Shown here in pieces: positions 1-7,612 of a stretch of DNA of 64,000 nucleotides. The translations under genes were made by a program, and so were the position numbers. The notes beneath the pieces were generated by a model that was given only the letters and a program-made list of their open reading frames with translations, was not told where the DNA came from and searched no databases. Every line of letters begins with the position of its first letter. The first letter of the stretch is position 1. This stretch comes from Cytophagaceae bacterium (lineage in GTDB: Bacteria > Bacteroidota > Bacteroidia > Cytophagales > Cytophagaceae). Location: positions 124,001 through 188,000 of the forward strand of contig JALONM010000003.1 of the NCBI GenBank assembly GCA_025454925.1, in the 5' to 3' direction.

Positions 1-136
1 AATATTGATATATGGTCTTTTTAGAAATGGCTAACTGACGGCTGATGTCGTCCATGGAAATACTTTTTATCCCGAACCTCAAAAACAGTTCTCCAGACTT
101 CATCAGGATTTCTTTGTATACTTCTTCTTTAGACAT
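1..136 (-). CDS. TetR family transcriptional regulator, N-terminal part
   Basis: Only the first 45 codons lie in the window; the gene runs off the left edge. The visible peptide has the amphipathic first helix of a TetR DNA-binding domain (KEEVYKEILMKSGELFLRFG) followed by a helix-turn-helix, MDDISRQLAISKKTIYQY, matching the family pattern in which the domain ends with a K-x-T-I/L-Y-x-Y/H stretch. TetR proteins are usually dimeric repressors that sense a small ligand and often control a neighbouring transporter or their own gene. The start is the ATG at 136, only 4 nt after the proposed -7 box, so the mRNA would be nearly leaderless. A perfect palindrome sits inside the promoter and supports autoregulation. 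The ligand domain is not visible, so the ligand is unknown. Confidence 0.85.
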   Translation of the reverse strand, partial: MSKEEVYKEILMKSGELFLRFGIKSISMDDISRQLAISKKTIYQY

Positions 137-139
137 GCA

Positions 140-170
140 CAAAACTAAAGAAACTTTTAACACATCCAAA
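140..170 (-). promoter_or_regulatory. Bacteroidota-type promoter of the TetR gene
   Basis: Read on the minus strand, TTTG (170-167), 19 nt, then TAGTTTTG (147-140) fits the Bacteroidota consensus TTTG-N19/21-TAnnTTTG exactly. The start codon is at 136, so transcription would begin at or a few bases before the ATG. Confidence 0.6.
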
Positions 171-175
171 GTTTC
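150..175. promoter_or_regulatory. Palindromic operator, probably for the TetR protein
   Basis: GAAACTTT (150-157) and AAAGTTTC (168-175) form a perfect 8-bp inverted repeat with a 10-nt centre. It covers the -33 box and the spacer of the TetR promoter. Size, symmetry and placement fit an autoregulatory TetR operator. Binding is inferred, not shown. Confidence 0.5.
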
Positions 176-438
176 CCAGGTTTAAATAGTAGAAACATTA
201 TTACATGTTTTGTAGTATTCAACCTATCATTTTACAGGCATGAAATTGGAAAAAAATTTAGTATTCCCAGCATAGAGGTGGCCTCAAAGCAGCTAAAATT
301 AGACTTGACCCAGACAAATCAGGGAATAAAGCGGATGAGCTAAAAAAATCAAAATAGACTATTACGTGAAAAGACGTAATCAAAGCGAAAAGATCATGGA
401 GACTAAGTAGTCAAAGGATGCATCGAATACCTAAAATA

Positions 439-1686
439 TTACATGGAACCTTGCTTGACGATCGGCTCTTGTACCTCAAAGTAGGATAACTTCTTCCCAT
501 ATACCAGGATATAAACATAGCAGCATAAGGGAATAATGAAGGCTATTTTATAACTGATGAAGGAATAATTTAATACATTAAACGGTATTACGGCGCCACC
601 GACAATAAACATAATCAGGATAGCCGAACCATCGAGTGAGAATTTACCCAGGCCGTTTACACCCAAGGAAAATATACAGGGAAACAGCACAGAATTAAAC
701 AATCCTACCGCTACTACACAATAAATAGAGAAGGCTCCATACGTTATGATCGAGAGAAAAACCAACACACCTGCTACCGCCGCTGCCCAGGTAACCAATA
801 CCCGGGGGCTATACCGGAGAAGTAAATAAGCCCCCACAAATCGGCCTATCATAGCGCATCCCCAGTAATACTTTGACAAATCGTCGGTAAATGTTTCAAT
901 GTATTTGGCAAGTGCTACCTCTGCCCCTACATAGGCAAAAATGGCAAATGCTCCTAAGCGAAGCTGCGGAAAATGCAACACATGACGTTTCCGCAACGAA
1001 GTAATTTTATTCAACGGCTCCAGGTGCGAGGTAGGAATATCGGGAATATGGAAAATGGACATTACGAATGCAAAGAGCAACATAAATACTCCAATGTATA
1101 AATACGGAAGTTGAAGATTGGCAGAATCAATTTCAATAAGTTGCTGCACGGGTAAATTTTTGCGGATCTCTTCGGGCAAATTGGAAAAATATCGAATTAC
1201 CGATAAGGCAAATACTGGTCCCAATAAAGTACCCAGTGAATTGAGGGCTTGCAGCAAGGTCAATCGGGAAGCGGCACTGCGTTTATCTCCCATCAGCACC
1301 ACATATAAATTAGCCCCTACCTGCAAGGTAGTAATGCCTGCCGCTTGGATGAATAGGGCCGATAAAAATAAATAGTACTGCCGATGATCGATGGCAAAAT
1401 AGATTAGGAAACACCCCAGGCACAACAACATCCAGCCGGTGATAATGCTTCTTTTATAGCCCACCCGCTCAATCAAACTACCCGATATGGAAGAAAAAAC
1501 CAGGTAAGAAGAAAAAAAGGTGATGTCAATTAATGTTCCTACCGCATAATCGATGCTGAACAATTGCTTCAAATGTTCGCTGATAGCGAAATTCAACACA
1601 GTAATAAACCCCCAGAAAAAAAACAGTAGGGCAAAAATTGCCAGGCGCTTGAGTACGTCCTTGTCGGTATGGTCTAAACGATTCAT
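439..1686 (-). CDS. MFS sugar permease, FucP/GluP (FHS) type
   Basis: A 415-residue polytopic inner-membrane protein with about 12 hydrophobic segments, predicted to be a proton-coupled sugar symporter. Features of the fucose/glucose-galactose permease branch are visible: FFFWGFITVLN in the first membrane helix, a G-x-x-x-E-R-x-G-Y-K-R loop near residue 72, and Q-V-G-A-N-L-Y-V plus SRLTLLQALNSLGT in the middle, where the family normally has QxxANPY and a T-Q-x-x-N-S-x-G motif. The substitution of P by L in ANPY is a small departure. It lies 44 nt downstream of a GH13 amylase gene on the same strand, which suggests uptake of released sugar. The exact substrate cannot be read from the sequence. 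Confidence 0.82.
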   Translation of the reverse strand: MNRLDHTDKDVLKRLAIFALLFFFWGFITVLNFAISEHLKQLFSIDYAVGTLIDITFFSSYLVFSSISGSLIERVGYKRSIITGWMLLCLGCFLIYFAIDHRQYYLFLSALFIQAAGITTLQVGANLYVVLMGDKRSAASRLTLLQALNSLGTLLGPVFALSVIRYFSNLPEEIRKNLPVQQLIEIDSANLQLPYLYIGVFMLLFAFVMSIFHIPDIPTSHLEPLNKITSLRKRHVLHFPQLRLGAFAIFAYVGAEVALAKYIETFTDDLSKYYWGCAMIGRFVGAYLLLRYSPRVLVTWAAAVAGVLVFLSIITYGAFSIYCVVAVGLFNSVLFPCIFSLGVNGLGKFSLDGSAILIMFIVGGAVIPFNVLNYSFISYKIAFIIPLCCYVYILVYGKKLSYFEVQEPIVKQGSM

Positions 1687-1730
1687 TCAGCTTTGTCGAC
1701 CCCTATGTTACATTTTTTGAAGGAAAAAAC

Positions 1731-3194
1731 CTATTCTTCCGATAATAAATAGATACGAACATGAAGCGATTGAGTTGTTTCGGAAGAGGGGATTTGTGGC
1801 CAAACCATTTCACCGGAAGTAAGCTCTTGCTCGGATATTCCGGCACTCAATTCCAAGACTAAACACCTTCTTCCACTGCGACGAAGCAAGCGAAGTCCAG
1901 CAGGAAGCATGGAAATCTCTGCAAACCCTGTGAAAAAAGCAGCGTGGCGTTGCTTCCATCGATGAATGTCCTGGAAATCCTTATATCGTTCTCCTTCCAG
2001 ATGGAGCATGAACGTTCGATCAAACATTGGTTCCCTCAGGCAAACATCGTGTGTACCCTGCCCCGCTAAACCTTGTTCAGTGCCGTAATACAACTGTACT
2101 ACCGGACAAATAAAATGAAGCAAGGCATAGGCGTGAAGCACCGAACCCGCAGTCAATTGAGCGTGAATTCGCTTCTTCAGGACCTGGGCAACCTGATCGT
2201 GATTATCCAGAAATCCAATCAGTGAAGATTCGGGAAGTTGATGGCGTGCAAAAAAACGCTGCCGCTCCAGCAATAGTGCCCATAAATCAGAAGGGCTGCG
2301 TTCTCCGCTAAAAACAGAAGGCAATAAGAAATGTAAGGGAAAATCCAGTAAACGATCTAAGCCTCTCTGAATAACACCTCCAACCGGGCGGCATTTGCAA
2401 TAGTGAGAAAATAGGGAATAACTTCCGATGGCTTCCCCAAAACAAATAAGGTTCGGATGCGAAGCAGATACCTGATTGCGCAGGGAATGACAAAACCAAG
2501 TTACAAATCCAGGAGACAAATGTTTGATGGTATCTATGCGAAAACCATCTGCTTTCGTTTGCTCAAGCCACCAGGTATAAATTGATAAAAGTTCTTTGCG
2601 CACCTGCCAGCCTTCCGGCGAAGCATCGGTTTTGAGTTTTTTTAATTCGAAAATATCACCTTCCCTGGTTTCCGGATAGTGGTCCCAATTTTTTATTCTT
2701 CCTTTACGCACAAAAAAATCTGGATTCCTGAGCGAATAAGGTCGAGGATAATGCTCCGAAGTCCAATCTTTCCAAGCCTTGGTATGTCCATCGTATTCCG
2801 GGTGCTCTTCGCTGTACTCCCATACTGAGGCGGTGTGGTTCAATACTATGTCCAGGTAGACCTTTATGCCAAGGGCATGGGCCTCCAGAACCAACAGCTG
2901 TAAGTCTTGCAAAGAACCCAACCGGGGATCGACCTGGTAAAAATCCTGAATGGCATATCCGTGGTACACATGTTCCGGATTTTCCATCACCGGACTCAGC
3001 CAGATGGCGGTACATCCCAGTCCTTGAATGTAGGGGAGCTGCCTTCGAATGCCTTGCAGCGTGCCGCCATTCCGTTGCATCAGTTCGTGCTGGCTTGGCC
3101 TGAGCACTTCTTCTGAAACAGAAAGATCGTTCCCTGAATGGAAACGATCGACCATCAAAAAATATATTGTTTCGGTATACACAACAGAAGGCAC
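1731..3194 (-). CDS. GH13 alpha-amylase family glycosidase
   Basis: A 487-residue (beta/alpha)8 enzyme acting on alpha-glucans. The GH13 regions are all present: YLDIVLNH (~113-120), GFRIDTIKH with R219 and nucleophile D221, CFGEA with acid/base E254, and FLDNHD with H332 and transition-state D333. The N-terminus (TETIYFLMVDRF) is the usual first strand of the barrel, and there is no signal peptide, so a cytoplasmic enzyme is likely. The start is GTG at 3194, because no ATG is available upstream of the conserved strand. The upstream SDR gene ends 10 nt before it, and the sugar permease follows. Hydrolase versus transglycosylase, and the glucan specificity, are not resolved. Catalytic residues are intact, so it should be active. 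Confidence 0.88.
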   Translation of the reverse strand: MPSVVYTETIYFLMVDRFHSGNDLSVSEEVLRPSQHELMQRNGGTLQGIRRQLPYIQGLGCTAIWLSPVMENPEHVYHGYAIQDFYQVDPRLGSLQDLQLLVLEAHALGIKVYLDIVLNHTASVWEYSEEHPEYDGHTKAWKDWTSEHYPRPYSLRNPDFFVRKGRIKNWDHYPETREGDIFELKKLKTDASPEGWQVRKELLSIYTWWLEQTKADGFRIDTIKHLSPGFVTWFCHSLRNQVSASHPNLICFGEAIGSYSLFSHYCKCRPVGGVIQRGLDRLLDFPLHFLLPSVFSGERSPSDLWALLLERQRFFARHQLPESSLIGFLDNHDQVAQVLKKRIHAQLTAGSVLHAYALLHFICPVVQLYYGTEQGLAGQGTHDVCLREPMFDRTFMLHLEGERYKDFQDIHRWKQRHAAFFTGFAEISMLPAGLRLLRRSGRRCLVLELSAGISEQELTSGEMVWPQIPSSETTQSLHVRIYLLSEE

Positions 3195-3204
3195 GAACGA
3201 TCAA

Positions 3205-4134
3205 TTAGCTTCCAAAAGCAAATCTGTTTTTAAAAGTTGTCAACTCCGATTTTAAATCTGTATCAACCATGGGGAAATATTTGCCCAATTTTCCGGAGCG
3301 TGCAATATTTAAATCATTCATTTGTAAATGTTGATTGATAAATATGTATTCCATTTCCGGATACAACTCCTTCAATACATCAATAAGATCAAGTACTTCA
3401 ATGTTTTTATCGGCCAGGTTGTAAATGCCCGAAGGAGCTTCGGAAAGTCTTAATTCTTTGAGACAGGCAACCACTTTTTCCAAATGTATAAAAGGTCTCA
3501 CTTGTTTTCCGGATCCATGAATCTGAATCTTTCCGTTGAAATGAGCATCAAACATAAACCTGTTAATGACACTGTCGAATCGTATGCTGGTACCATATCC
3601 ATATACCTTGGCCATGCGGAGTACGTAGGCATTCATTTTAGAGAACAGGCGCTCTACATGCCCTTCGCCCCTGAATTTAGAAATGCTATAATGATTGCCC
3701 GGATCCGGCGTAGTAGTTTCGTCGGCTTCCTTGCTAGACTTCCCATATACAGTAGCACAACTGGTATAAATGAAACGTCGAATTTGTTTACGCTCTTCTA
3801 CTGCATAAATAAGTTCGGCTGTACCCCAGTGGTTAATTTGTTCGTAGATATGAGCATCGATATTGGAAAATGGTTTGGAAACCTTGGCAGCCAGGTGATA
3901 AACAACGTCGATACCATCGAGGGCTTTTCTCAACTTTCGGGAATCCAGCAACTCGCCCTGAATGAAACTAACTTTTCCGTTGGTTATCTTATGGCTGAGT
4001 GAGGTAAAGAAATTATAATTCTCACGGCTTAAATTGTCGTATACTACAATTTTTTTTACATCCTCGCAAAGCGATAGTTGGAACACTAATTCGGCCCCGA
4101 TGTAACCGGCACCACCTGTAACTAAAACATTCAT
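3205..4134 (-). CDS. NAD-dependent epimerase/dehydratase (extended SDR)
   Basis: About 310 residues with the Rossmann motif T-G-G-A-G-Y-I-G directly after the start (residues 6-13) and the catalytic Y149-x3-K153 (YSISK) preceded by a TSCATVYG segment. This is the layout of nucleotide-sugar epimerases and dehydratases. The ATG at 4134 is chosen because the glycine motif follows it immediately. A longer frame opens at 4206 and would add 24 unconserved residues overlapping the 3' end of the upstream reductase gene. It sits between cysH (38 nt) and the GH13 gene (10 nt) and is probably cotranscribed. The substrate is likely a UDP- or dTDP-sugar but is not identifiable. Confidence 0.85.
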   Translation of the reverse strand: MNVLVTGGAGYIGAELVFQLSLCEDVKKIVVYDNLSRENYNFFTSLSHKITNGKVSFIQGELLDSRKLRKALDGIDVVYHLAAKVSKPFSNIDAHIYEQINHWGTAELIYAVEERKQIRRFIYTSCATVYGKSSKEADETTTPDPGNHYSISKFRGEGHVERLFSKMNAYVLRMAKVYGYGTSIRFDSVINRFMFDAHFNGKIQIHGSGKQVRPFIHLEKVVACLKELRLSEAPSGIYNLADKNIEVLDLIDVLKELYPEMEYIFINQHLQMNDLNIARSGKLGKYFPMVDTDLKSELTTFKNRFAFGS

Positions 4135-4172
4135 ATCCTTAAAAATAGAAGAGGTCTCCCTCTTGATTGTCT

Positions 4173-4829
4173 TTATTTTTTGACCAATTCGGTATTGAGA
4201 CCGCACTCTGTTTTTTTCAATCCAAACCAGCGGCCTTCCCGTTCATTCCATTCCGGATCGTATTTGCGCGTACACGGTTCACAGCCAATGCTCAAGTATC
4301 CCTTCTCTTCCAAGGGATGTTTGGGAAGATTATGCTCTTTGGCATACAAGTAAATCATTTTACTATTCCAATCAAGCATTGGGTGAAAACGAATTACACC
4401 GTGCGGAGCTTTCTCTTCCAGTTTAAATTCTTTCCGAACAGCACTTTGATCGGCACGCACTCCGTTAATCCAAACATCGTGCTCGGCAAGCACTGGATCT
4501 AGGGGCTGCACTTTGTTCAGATGGCAACAGTAATCCGGATCTGATGTAAACAACAACCTGCCCTGTTCGTCTTTTTGCATCATGCGAGGCACTGAGGCTA
4601 CTGTCTCACGCATGTTGAGCCCTAGCATCTCTGCAACTTGATCTTTGAACGCTACTGTTTCTGGAAAATGATATCCGGTGTTAATGAAGTATACCGGAAT
4701 GTTCCGATCGATGGTGCTGAGAATATGCAACAAGGGAATGCTGTGTGATTGAAAGGAAGAGGTAGTAAAAAGCTTTAAGCCTTTCGCCTGGTAGCCTTCA
4801 ATCTGTTTTCTGATATCGTCAACGTTCAT
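4173..4829 (-). CDS. cysH: Phosphoadenylyl-/adenylyl-sulfate reductase (CysH type)
   Basis: A 218-residue reductase that would convert APS or PAPS to sulfite in assimilatory sulfate reduction, in the cytoplasm. The nucleotide-binding loop TTSSFQSHS is at 22-30. Four cysteines, C101-C102 and C183-x2-C186, match the [4Fe-4S] ligands of APS-type reductases. The catalytic C209 lies in KTECGLN, a variant of the usual ECG(I/L)H motif with Asn replacing His. The cluster cysteines argue for APS rather than PAPS as substrate. It is the first gene of a minus-strand run with an SDR, an amylase and a sugar permease. No cysDN, cysIJ or siroheme genes are nearby, so the sulfate-pathway partners must lie elsewhere. 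Confidence 0.87.
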   Translation of the reverse strand: MNVDDIRKQIEGYQAKGLKLFTTSSFQSHSIPLLHILSTIDRNIPVYFINTGYHFPETVAFKDQVAEMLGLNMRETVASVPRMMQKDEQGRLLFTSDPDYCCHLNKVQPLDPVLAEHDVWINGVRADQSAVRKEFKLEEKAPHGVIRFHPMLDWNSKMIYLYAKEHNLPKHPLEEKGYLSIGCEPCTRKYDPEWNEREGRWFGLKKTECGLNTELVKK

Positions 4830-4978
4830 GCGTGCTTCAATTTATTTGCTAACACATTCCACCAGTAGGAAAGTTCGTTAGGTTTGGGATCTTTCGTGCT
4901 TTGAAGAAGTTTTTATGCTACTCCTGCGAAAGGGGCAAAATACAACATTTGAATCTTTTTTGGAAGTTTCGGTGAACT

Positions 4979-5007
4979 TTTGAGGTATCCGGGTGGTTCT
5001 ACCTTTG
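4979..5007 (+). promoter_or_regulatory. Candidate promoter of the PTPS-folE operon
   Basis: TACCTTTG (5000-5007) matches TAnnTTTG, with TTTG at 4979-4982. The spacer is 17 nt, shorter than the usual 19-21. The start codon is at 5054. Confidence 0.35.
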
Positions 5008-5053
5008 AAATTTAGTATCTTTAAGATTCGGGTTTATAAAACCTGACGAATAC

Positions 5054-5464
5054 ATGAAAGTTGCCGTATATAGAAAAGAACATTTTAACGCTGCGCACCG
5101 CCTGTACAACCAGGCTTGGGACGATGCCAAGAATCAAGAAGTCTTTGGACTTTGCAACAATCCCAATTTTCACGGACACAACTACGAGCTTGTGATACGC
5201 GTTTGCGGAGAAATTGATCCGGACACTGGATACGTCATCGACATGAAATATTTAAGTCAGGTAGTAAAAGAAAAAGTGCTCAAGCGATTTGATCACAAAA
5301 ATCTGAATCTGGATACTCAAGAATTCAAACACCTGAACCCAACCGCTGAAAACATTGCGGTGGTTATTTGGGATTTGTTACGAAAGGAATTGCGTGAGGA
5401 CCTGGATTTAAAAATTTACTTGTATGAAACCGAAAGAAACTATGTCGAATACCCTGTCCAATAA
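5054..5464 (+). CDS. 6-pyruvoyl-tetrahydropterin synthase family protein
   Basis: A 136-residue member of the PTPS/QueD fold that converts dihydroneopterin triphosphate. Zinc ligands are H15 (FNAAHRL), H40 and H42 (FHGHNY); the catalytic C34 and the D80-H81 pair are present, and YETERN near 124-129 is the pterin-anchoring glutamate region. The spacing is C34-x5-HGH, which I recall as the pattern of true PTPS (PTPS-II, tetrahydrobiopterin synthesis), while QueD usually has C-x3-HGH. The gene overlaps folE, the enzyme supplying its substrate. Both BH4 synthesis and the queuosine route therefore need considering, with the motif favouring the former. The start is the only ATG in front of the conserved strand. 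Confidence 0.85.
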   Translation: MKVAVYRKEHFNAAHRLYNQAWDDAKNQEVFGLCNNPNFHGHNYELVIRVCGEIDPDTGYVIDMKYLSQVVKEKVLKRFDHKNLNLDTQEFKHLNPTAENIAVVIWDLLRKELREDLDLKIYLYETERNYVEYPVQ

Positions 5465-6110
5465 TTTTATGCTGGTGGATGAATTTGGAGACGAACACGT
5501 AGGTTCCTCAATAGAGACGCCTCTTCGAGAGGATGCTTTTGATCTGGACGACGACACAAAAATGGAGTTGATACAAAAGCATTTCCGTGAAATAATGCTT
5601 ATCCTGGGCCTTGACCTGAATGACGACAGTTTGAAAGGTACGCCACAGCGTGTCGCCAAAATGTATATCAAAGAGGTGTTCAGCGGACTGGATCCTAAAA
5701 ACAAACCGGAGATAAAATTATTCGACAATAAATACAAATACAAAGAAATGTTGGTGGAGAAGAACATTACGTTTCACTCTTACTGCGAGCACCACTTTGT
5801 ACCAATTGTCGGAAAAGCACACGTAGCCTACATCAGCGGTGGCAAAGTAATCGGACTGTCCAAACTTAACCGAGTAGTTCAATATTTTGCCAAACGTCCC
5901 CAGGTGCAGGAACGCATGACCATGCAAATTGGAAACGAGTTGAAGGAAATTTTACAAACGGAGGATGTAGCTGTCATCATTGATGCGGTGCATATGTGTG
6001 TGGCCTCCAGAGGAGTGAAAGATGTGAACAGTAGTACCGTTACTTCTTTTTATTCAGGCAAATTCCAGGATCCCAATACGCGCGCTGAGCTTTTCAAGTA
6101 TATCGAGTAG
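5442..6110 (+). CDS. folE: GTP cyclohydrolase I
   Basis: It converts GTP to 7,8-dihydroneopterin triphosphate, the first step of folate, biopterin and queuosine synthesis; the enzyme is a cytoplasmic decamer. The zinc site is complete: C and H of YCEHHFVP and the later C of HMCVASRGV. The GLSKLNRVVQYFAKRPQVQE segment and GTPQRVAKM near the middle are strongly conserved in FolE. With this start the protein is 222 residues. An in-frame ATG at 5424 would add six residues. Either start overlaps the 3' end of the PTPS gene in another frame, pointing to translational coupling. A strong terminator follows at 6141. Confidence 0.95.
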   Translation: MSNTLSNNFMLVDEFGDEHVGSSIETPLREDAFDLDDDTKMELIQKHFREIMLILGLDLNDDSLKGTPQRVAKMYIKEVFSGLDPKNKPEIKLFDNKYKYKEMLVEKNITFHSYCEHHFVPIVGKAHVAYISGGKVIGLSKLNRVVQYFAKRPQVQERMTMQIGNELKEILQTEDVAVIIDAVHMCVASRGVKDVNSSTVTSFYSGKFQDPNTRAELFKYIE

Positions 6111-6140
6111 TATCTGAAAAGTTTTTTCCAGTAATTCTAA

Positions 6141-6166
6141 AACACCTTTCAAAAAGGTGTTTTTTT
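6141..6166. terminator. Bidirectional Rho-independent terminator
   Basis: AACACCTTT (6141-6149) pairs with AAAGGTGTT (6153-6161) around a 3-nt loop, followed by a run of T. It lies after folE and touches the stop codon of the convergent GyrI-like gene. Confidence 0.8.
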
Positions 6167-6650
6167 ATGGTCTTTTTACTGGAATAAAAATTTCTTCCTC
6201 TGAATCGGGGTCATTGTTTTTGTAGCGGTCATCCAAGCGTTCAAAATGAGGGCGCGGATCAAGTTCAAAGCCAGAGTCTGGCAACCAGGTTTCAAAGATG
6301 TATCGGTAAATGGATGAATCGTTGGAACTCCCTTTATATGAAAATACAGCATACAATCCCTGCGGAATTAACAGAGCCTGCATTCCATCTGGCATTCTTT
6401 CCCAGTCTGACACTTCTGCCGTGGCCCATTTGGTAAAATATCGATGGGGTTGAAAATCCTGAAAATACTCCGGACCATATTGCTGCACTGAAAATAAATG
6501 CTGCCCAAGCCTAGACTGGATTTCGCTTCTCCGAGGCATAAAGGATTGCCAAAGGGCAGCCGTCTTGTTGTTGGTAAGACTTGTCTGGGTAGTGAGGCCT
6601 ACCAGCTTAATCTCCTGCACCATTTGGAATTTGGGTTCGATCAATTTCAT
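6165..6650 (-). CDS. GyrI-like / AraC effector-binding domain protein
   Basis: About 161 residues forming a stand-alone GyrI-like small-molecule-binding domain (SHS2 module pair). The peptide opens MKLIEPKFQMVQEIKLVG and continues with SLTNNKTAALWQSFMPRR, a stretch very typical of this family in Bacteroidota, and ends near an EEEIFIPVK strand. No DNA-binding domain is attached. The ATG at 6650 is used; a TTG 30 nt upstream would lengthen it by ten residues. Such proteins bind hydrophobic ligands and some act as hydrolases or anti-toxins, but the role here is unknown. It lies 46 nt downstream of the phosphoesterase gene and shares the terminator at 6141. Confidence 0.75.
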   Translation of the reverse strand: MKLIEPKFQMVQEIKLVGLTTQTSLTNNKTAALWQSFMPRRSEIQSRLGQHLFSVQQYGPEYFQDFQPHRYFTKWATAEVSDWERMPDGMQALLIPQGLYAVFSYKGSSNDSSIYRYIFETWLPDSGFELDPRPHFERLDDRYKNNDPDSEEEIFIPVKRP

Positions 6651-6696
6651 TAGGAGAAAAGGATAAGAAAATGGGGCCAATCAATGATCAATGCCA

Positions 6697-7374
6697 TTAT
6701 TCTTCATTAGGCAGACGATGAACAATTCGTGCATCTAAATCAAGAGCCACCAGTGCCCCTGCTTCTTTTTTTGATTTATATACGCAACCATTATCAATAC
6801 TGAGCTTACCTTGTATCGACAAAGATTCTAATCCACTTAACATTTCAGAATACGGAATAGGTGTATGTCCGTGTATAACGGGCTTATGCGATAGTTTATC
6901 CAACTGCGGAATAAATTTACGGATCCAAAGCATGGCTTCAGTATCTTCTGTAAAAGGATCTTGTTCCATATTAAAACCAGCATGCACCAACCAATAATCG
7001 GGTAGTTCAAGAAAAAAACGGGTAGAGCGGATCCATTGCAAATGTACCTCCGGGATTTTTTCGGGTACTGTAATATTGTAGCTATGCAAGGTGTCGAGTC
7101 CTCCGTTTCGCAGCCACACATCCATCATATATGGATCACCATCCAATCCCTTCAGCAAAAGCTGTTCGTGATTACCACGCAGGCACGTAAACGAAAATCC
7201 GAGGGCTTGGTACTCCAAAATCAAGTCTATAACCTTGCAGGAGTCGGGGCCACGGTCGATATAATCGCCCAGCAAATATACTTCGTCCACTTTTTCAAGT
7301 TCTAATCGAAGCAGCAGGTTTTTAAATGTTTTAAAACAACCGTGTATATCTGAAATGGCAAATCTTCTGTTCAT
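6697..7374 (-). CDS. Metallophosphoesterase, PPP-type serine/threonine phosphatase family
   Basis: A 225-residue calcineurin-like phosphoesterase. The full metal-site series is visible: D-I-H-G (8-11), GDYIDRG (~36-42), GNHE (~67-70), VHAGF, VIHGHTP and a late SIDNGC. These bind two metal ions and activate water. This arrangement matches the bacterial PrpA/PrpB or ApaH-like branch, so substrates could be phosphoproteins or diadenosine polyphosphates. No signal peptide is present, so it is cytoplasmic. The following GyrI-like gene is 46 nt downstream on the same strand. Confidence 0.88.
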   Translation of the reverse strand: MNRRFAISDIHGCFKTFKNLLLRLELEKVDEVYLLGDYIDRGPDSCKVIDLILEYQALGFSFTCLRGNHEQLLLKGLDGDPYMMDVWLRNGGLDTLHSYNITVPEKIPEVHLQWIRSTRFFLELPDYWLVHAGFNMEQDPFTEDTEAMLWIRKFIPQLDKLSHKPVIHGHTPIPYSEMLSGLESLSIQGKLSIDNGCVYKSKKEAGALVALDLDARIVHRLPNEE

Positions 7375-7612
7375 GTTTACTTGAAGAAGGAAAATGGTTG
7401 ACGCATAGCGCTGCGGTAGAAACTATAACCAATACGGAGAAAAATAAAGGTATCAATAGCGATGCGTCCAGGTCCTTCCCCTCCTATTTAATTCATTTCA
7501 AAAATATACGTATTAAAAAAACGAACTTAAAAAAGATGTTCATTTTATTACATAGTGTCAATTTTTTCTTTTCAAAATACTAGATTGCTTTCCCAAACCC
7601 CAACATACGACA

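Larger units (their letters stand above)
137..438. other. Intergenic region between MFS gene end and TetR gene
   Basis: About 300 bases without a convincing gene. It holds the TetR promoter and operator (140-175) and a small perfect hairpin, ATTACGT-GAAAAG-ACGTAAT at 361-380, roughly 60 nt past the stop of the transporter gene. That hairpin has no T-run and is only a weak terminator candidate. Nothing else was recognised. Confidence 0.5.

Noticed and set aside
3205-4206. Longer start (4206) for the SDR gene
   Set aside because: The extra 24 residues precede the Rossmann motif, are basic and unconserved, and overlap cysH; ATG 4134 sits directly before the motif.
7398-7583. Plus-strand open frame of 61 codons
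   Set aside because: Low-complexity K/F/S/I composition in A/T-rich intergenic DNA with no family resemblance.
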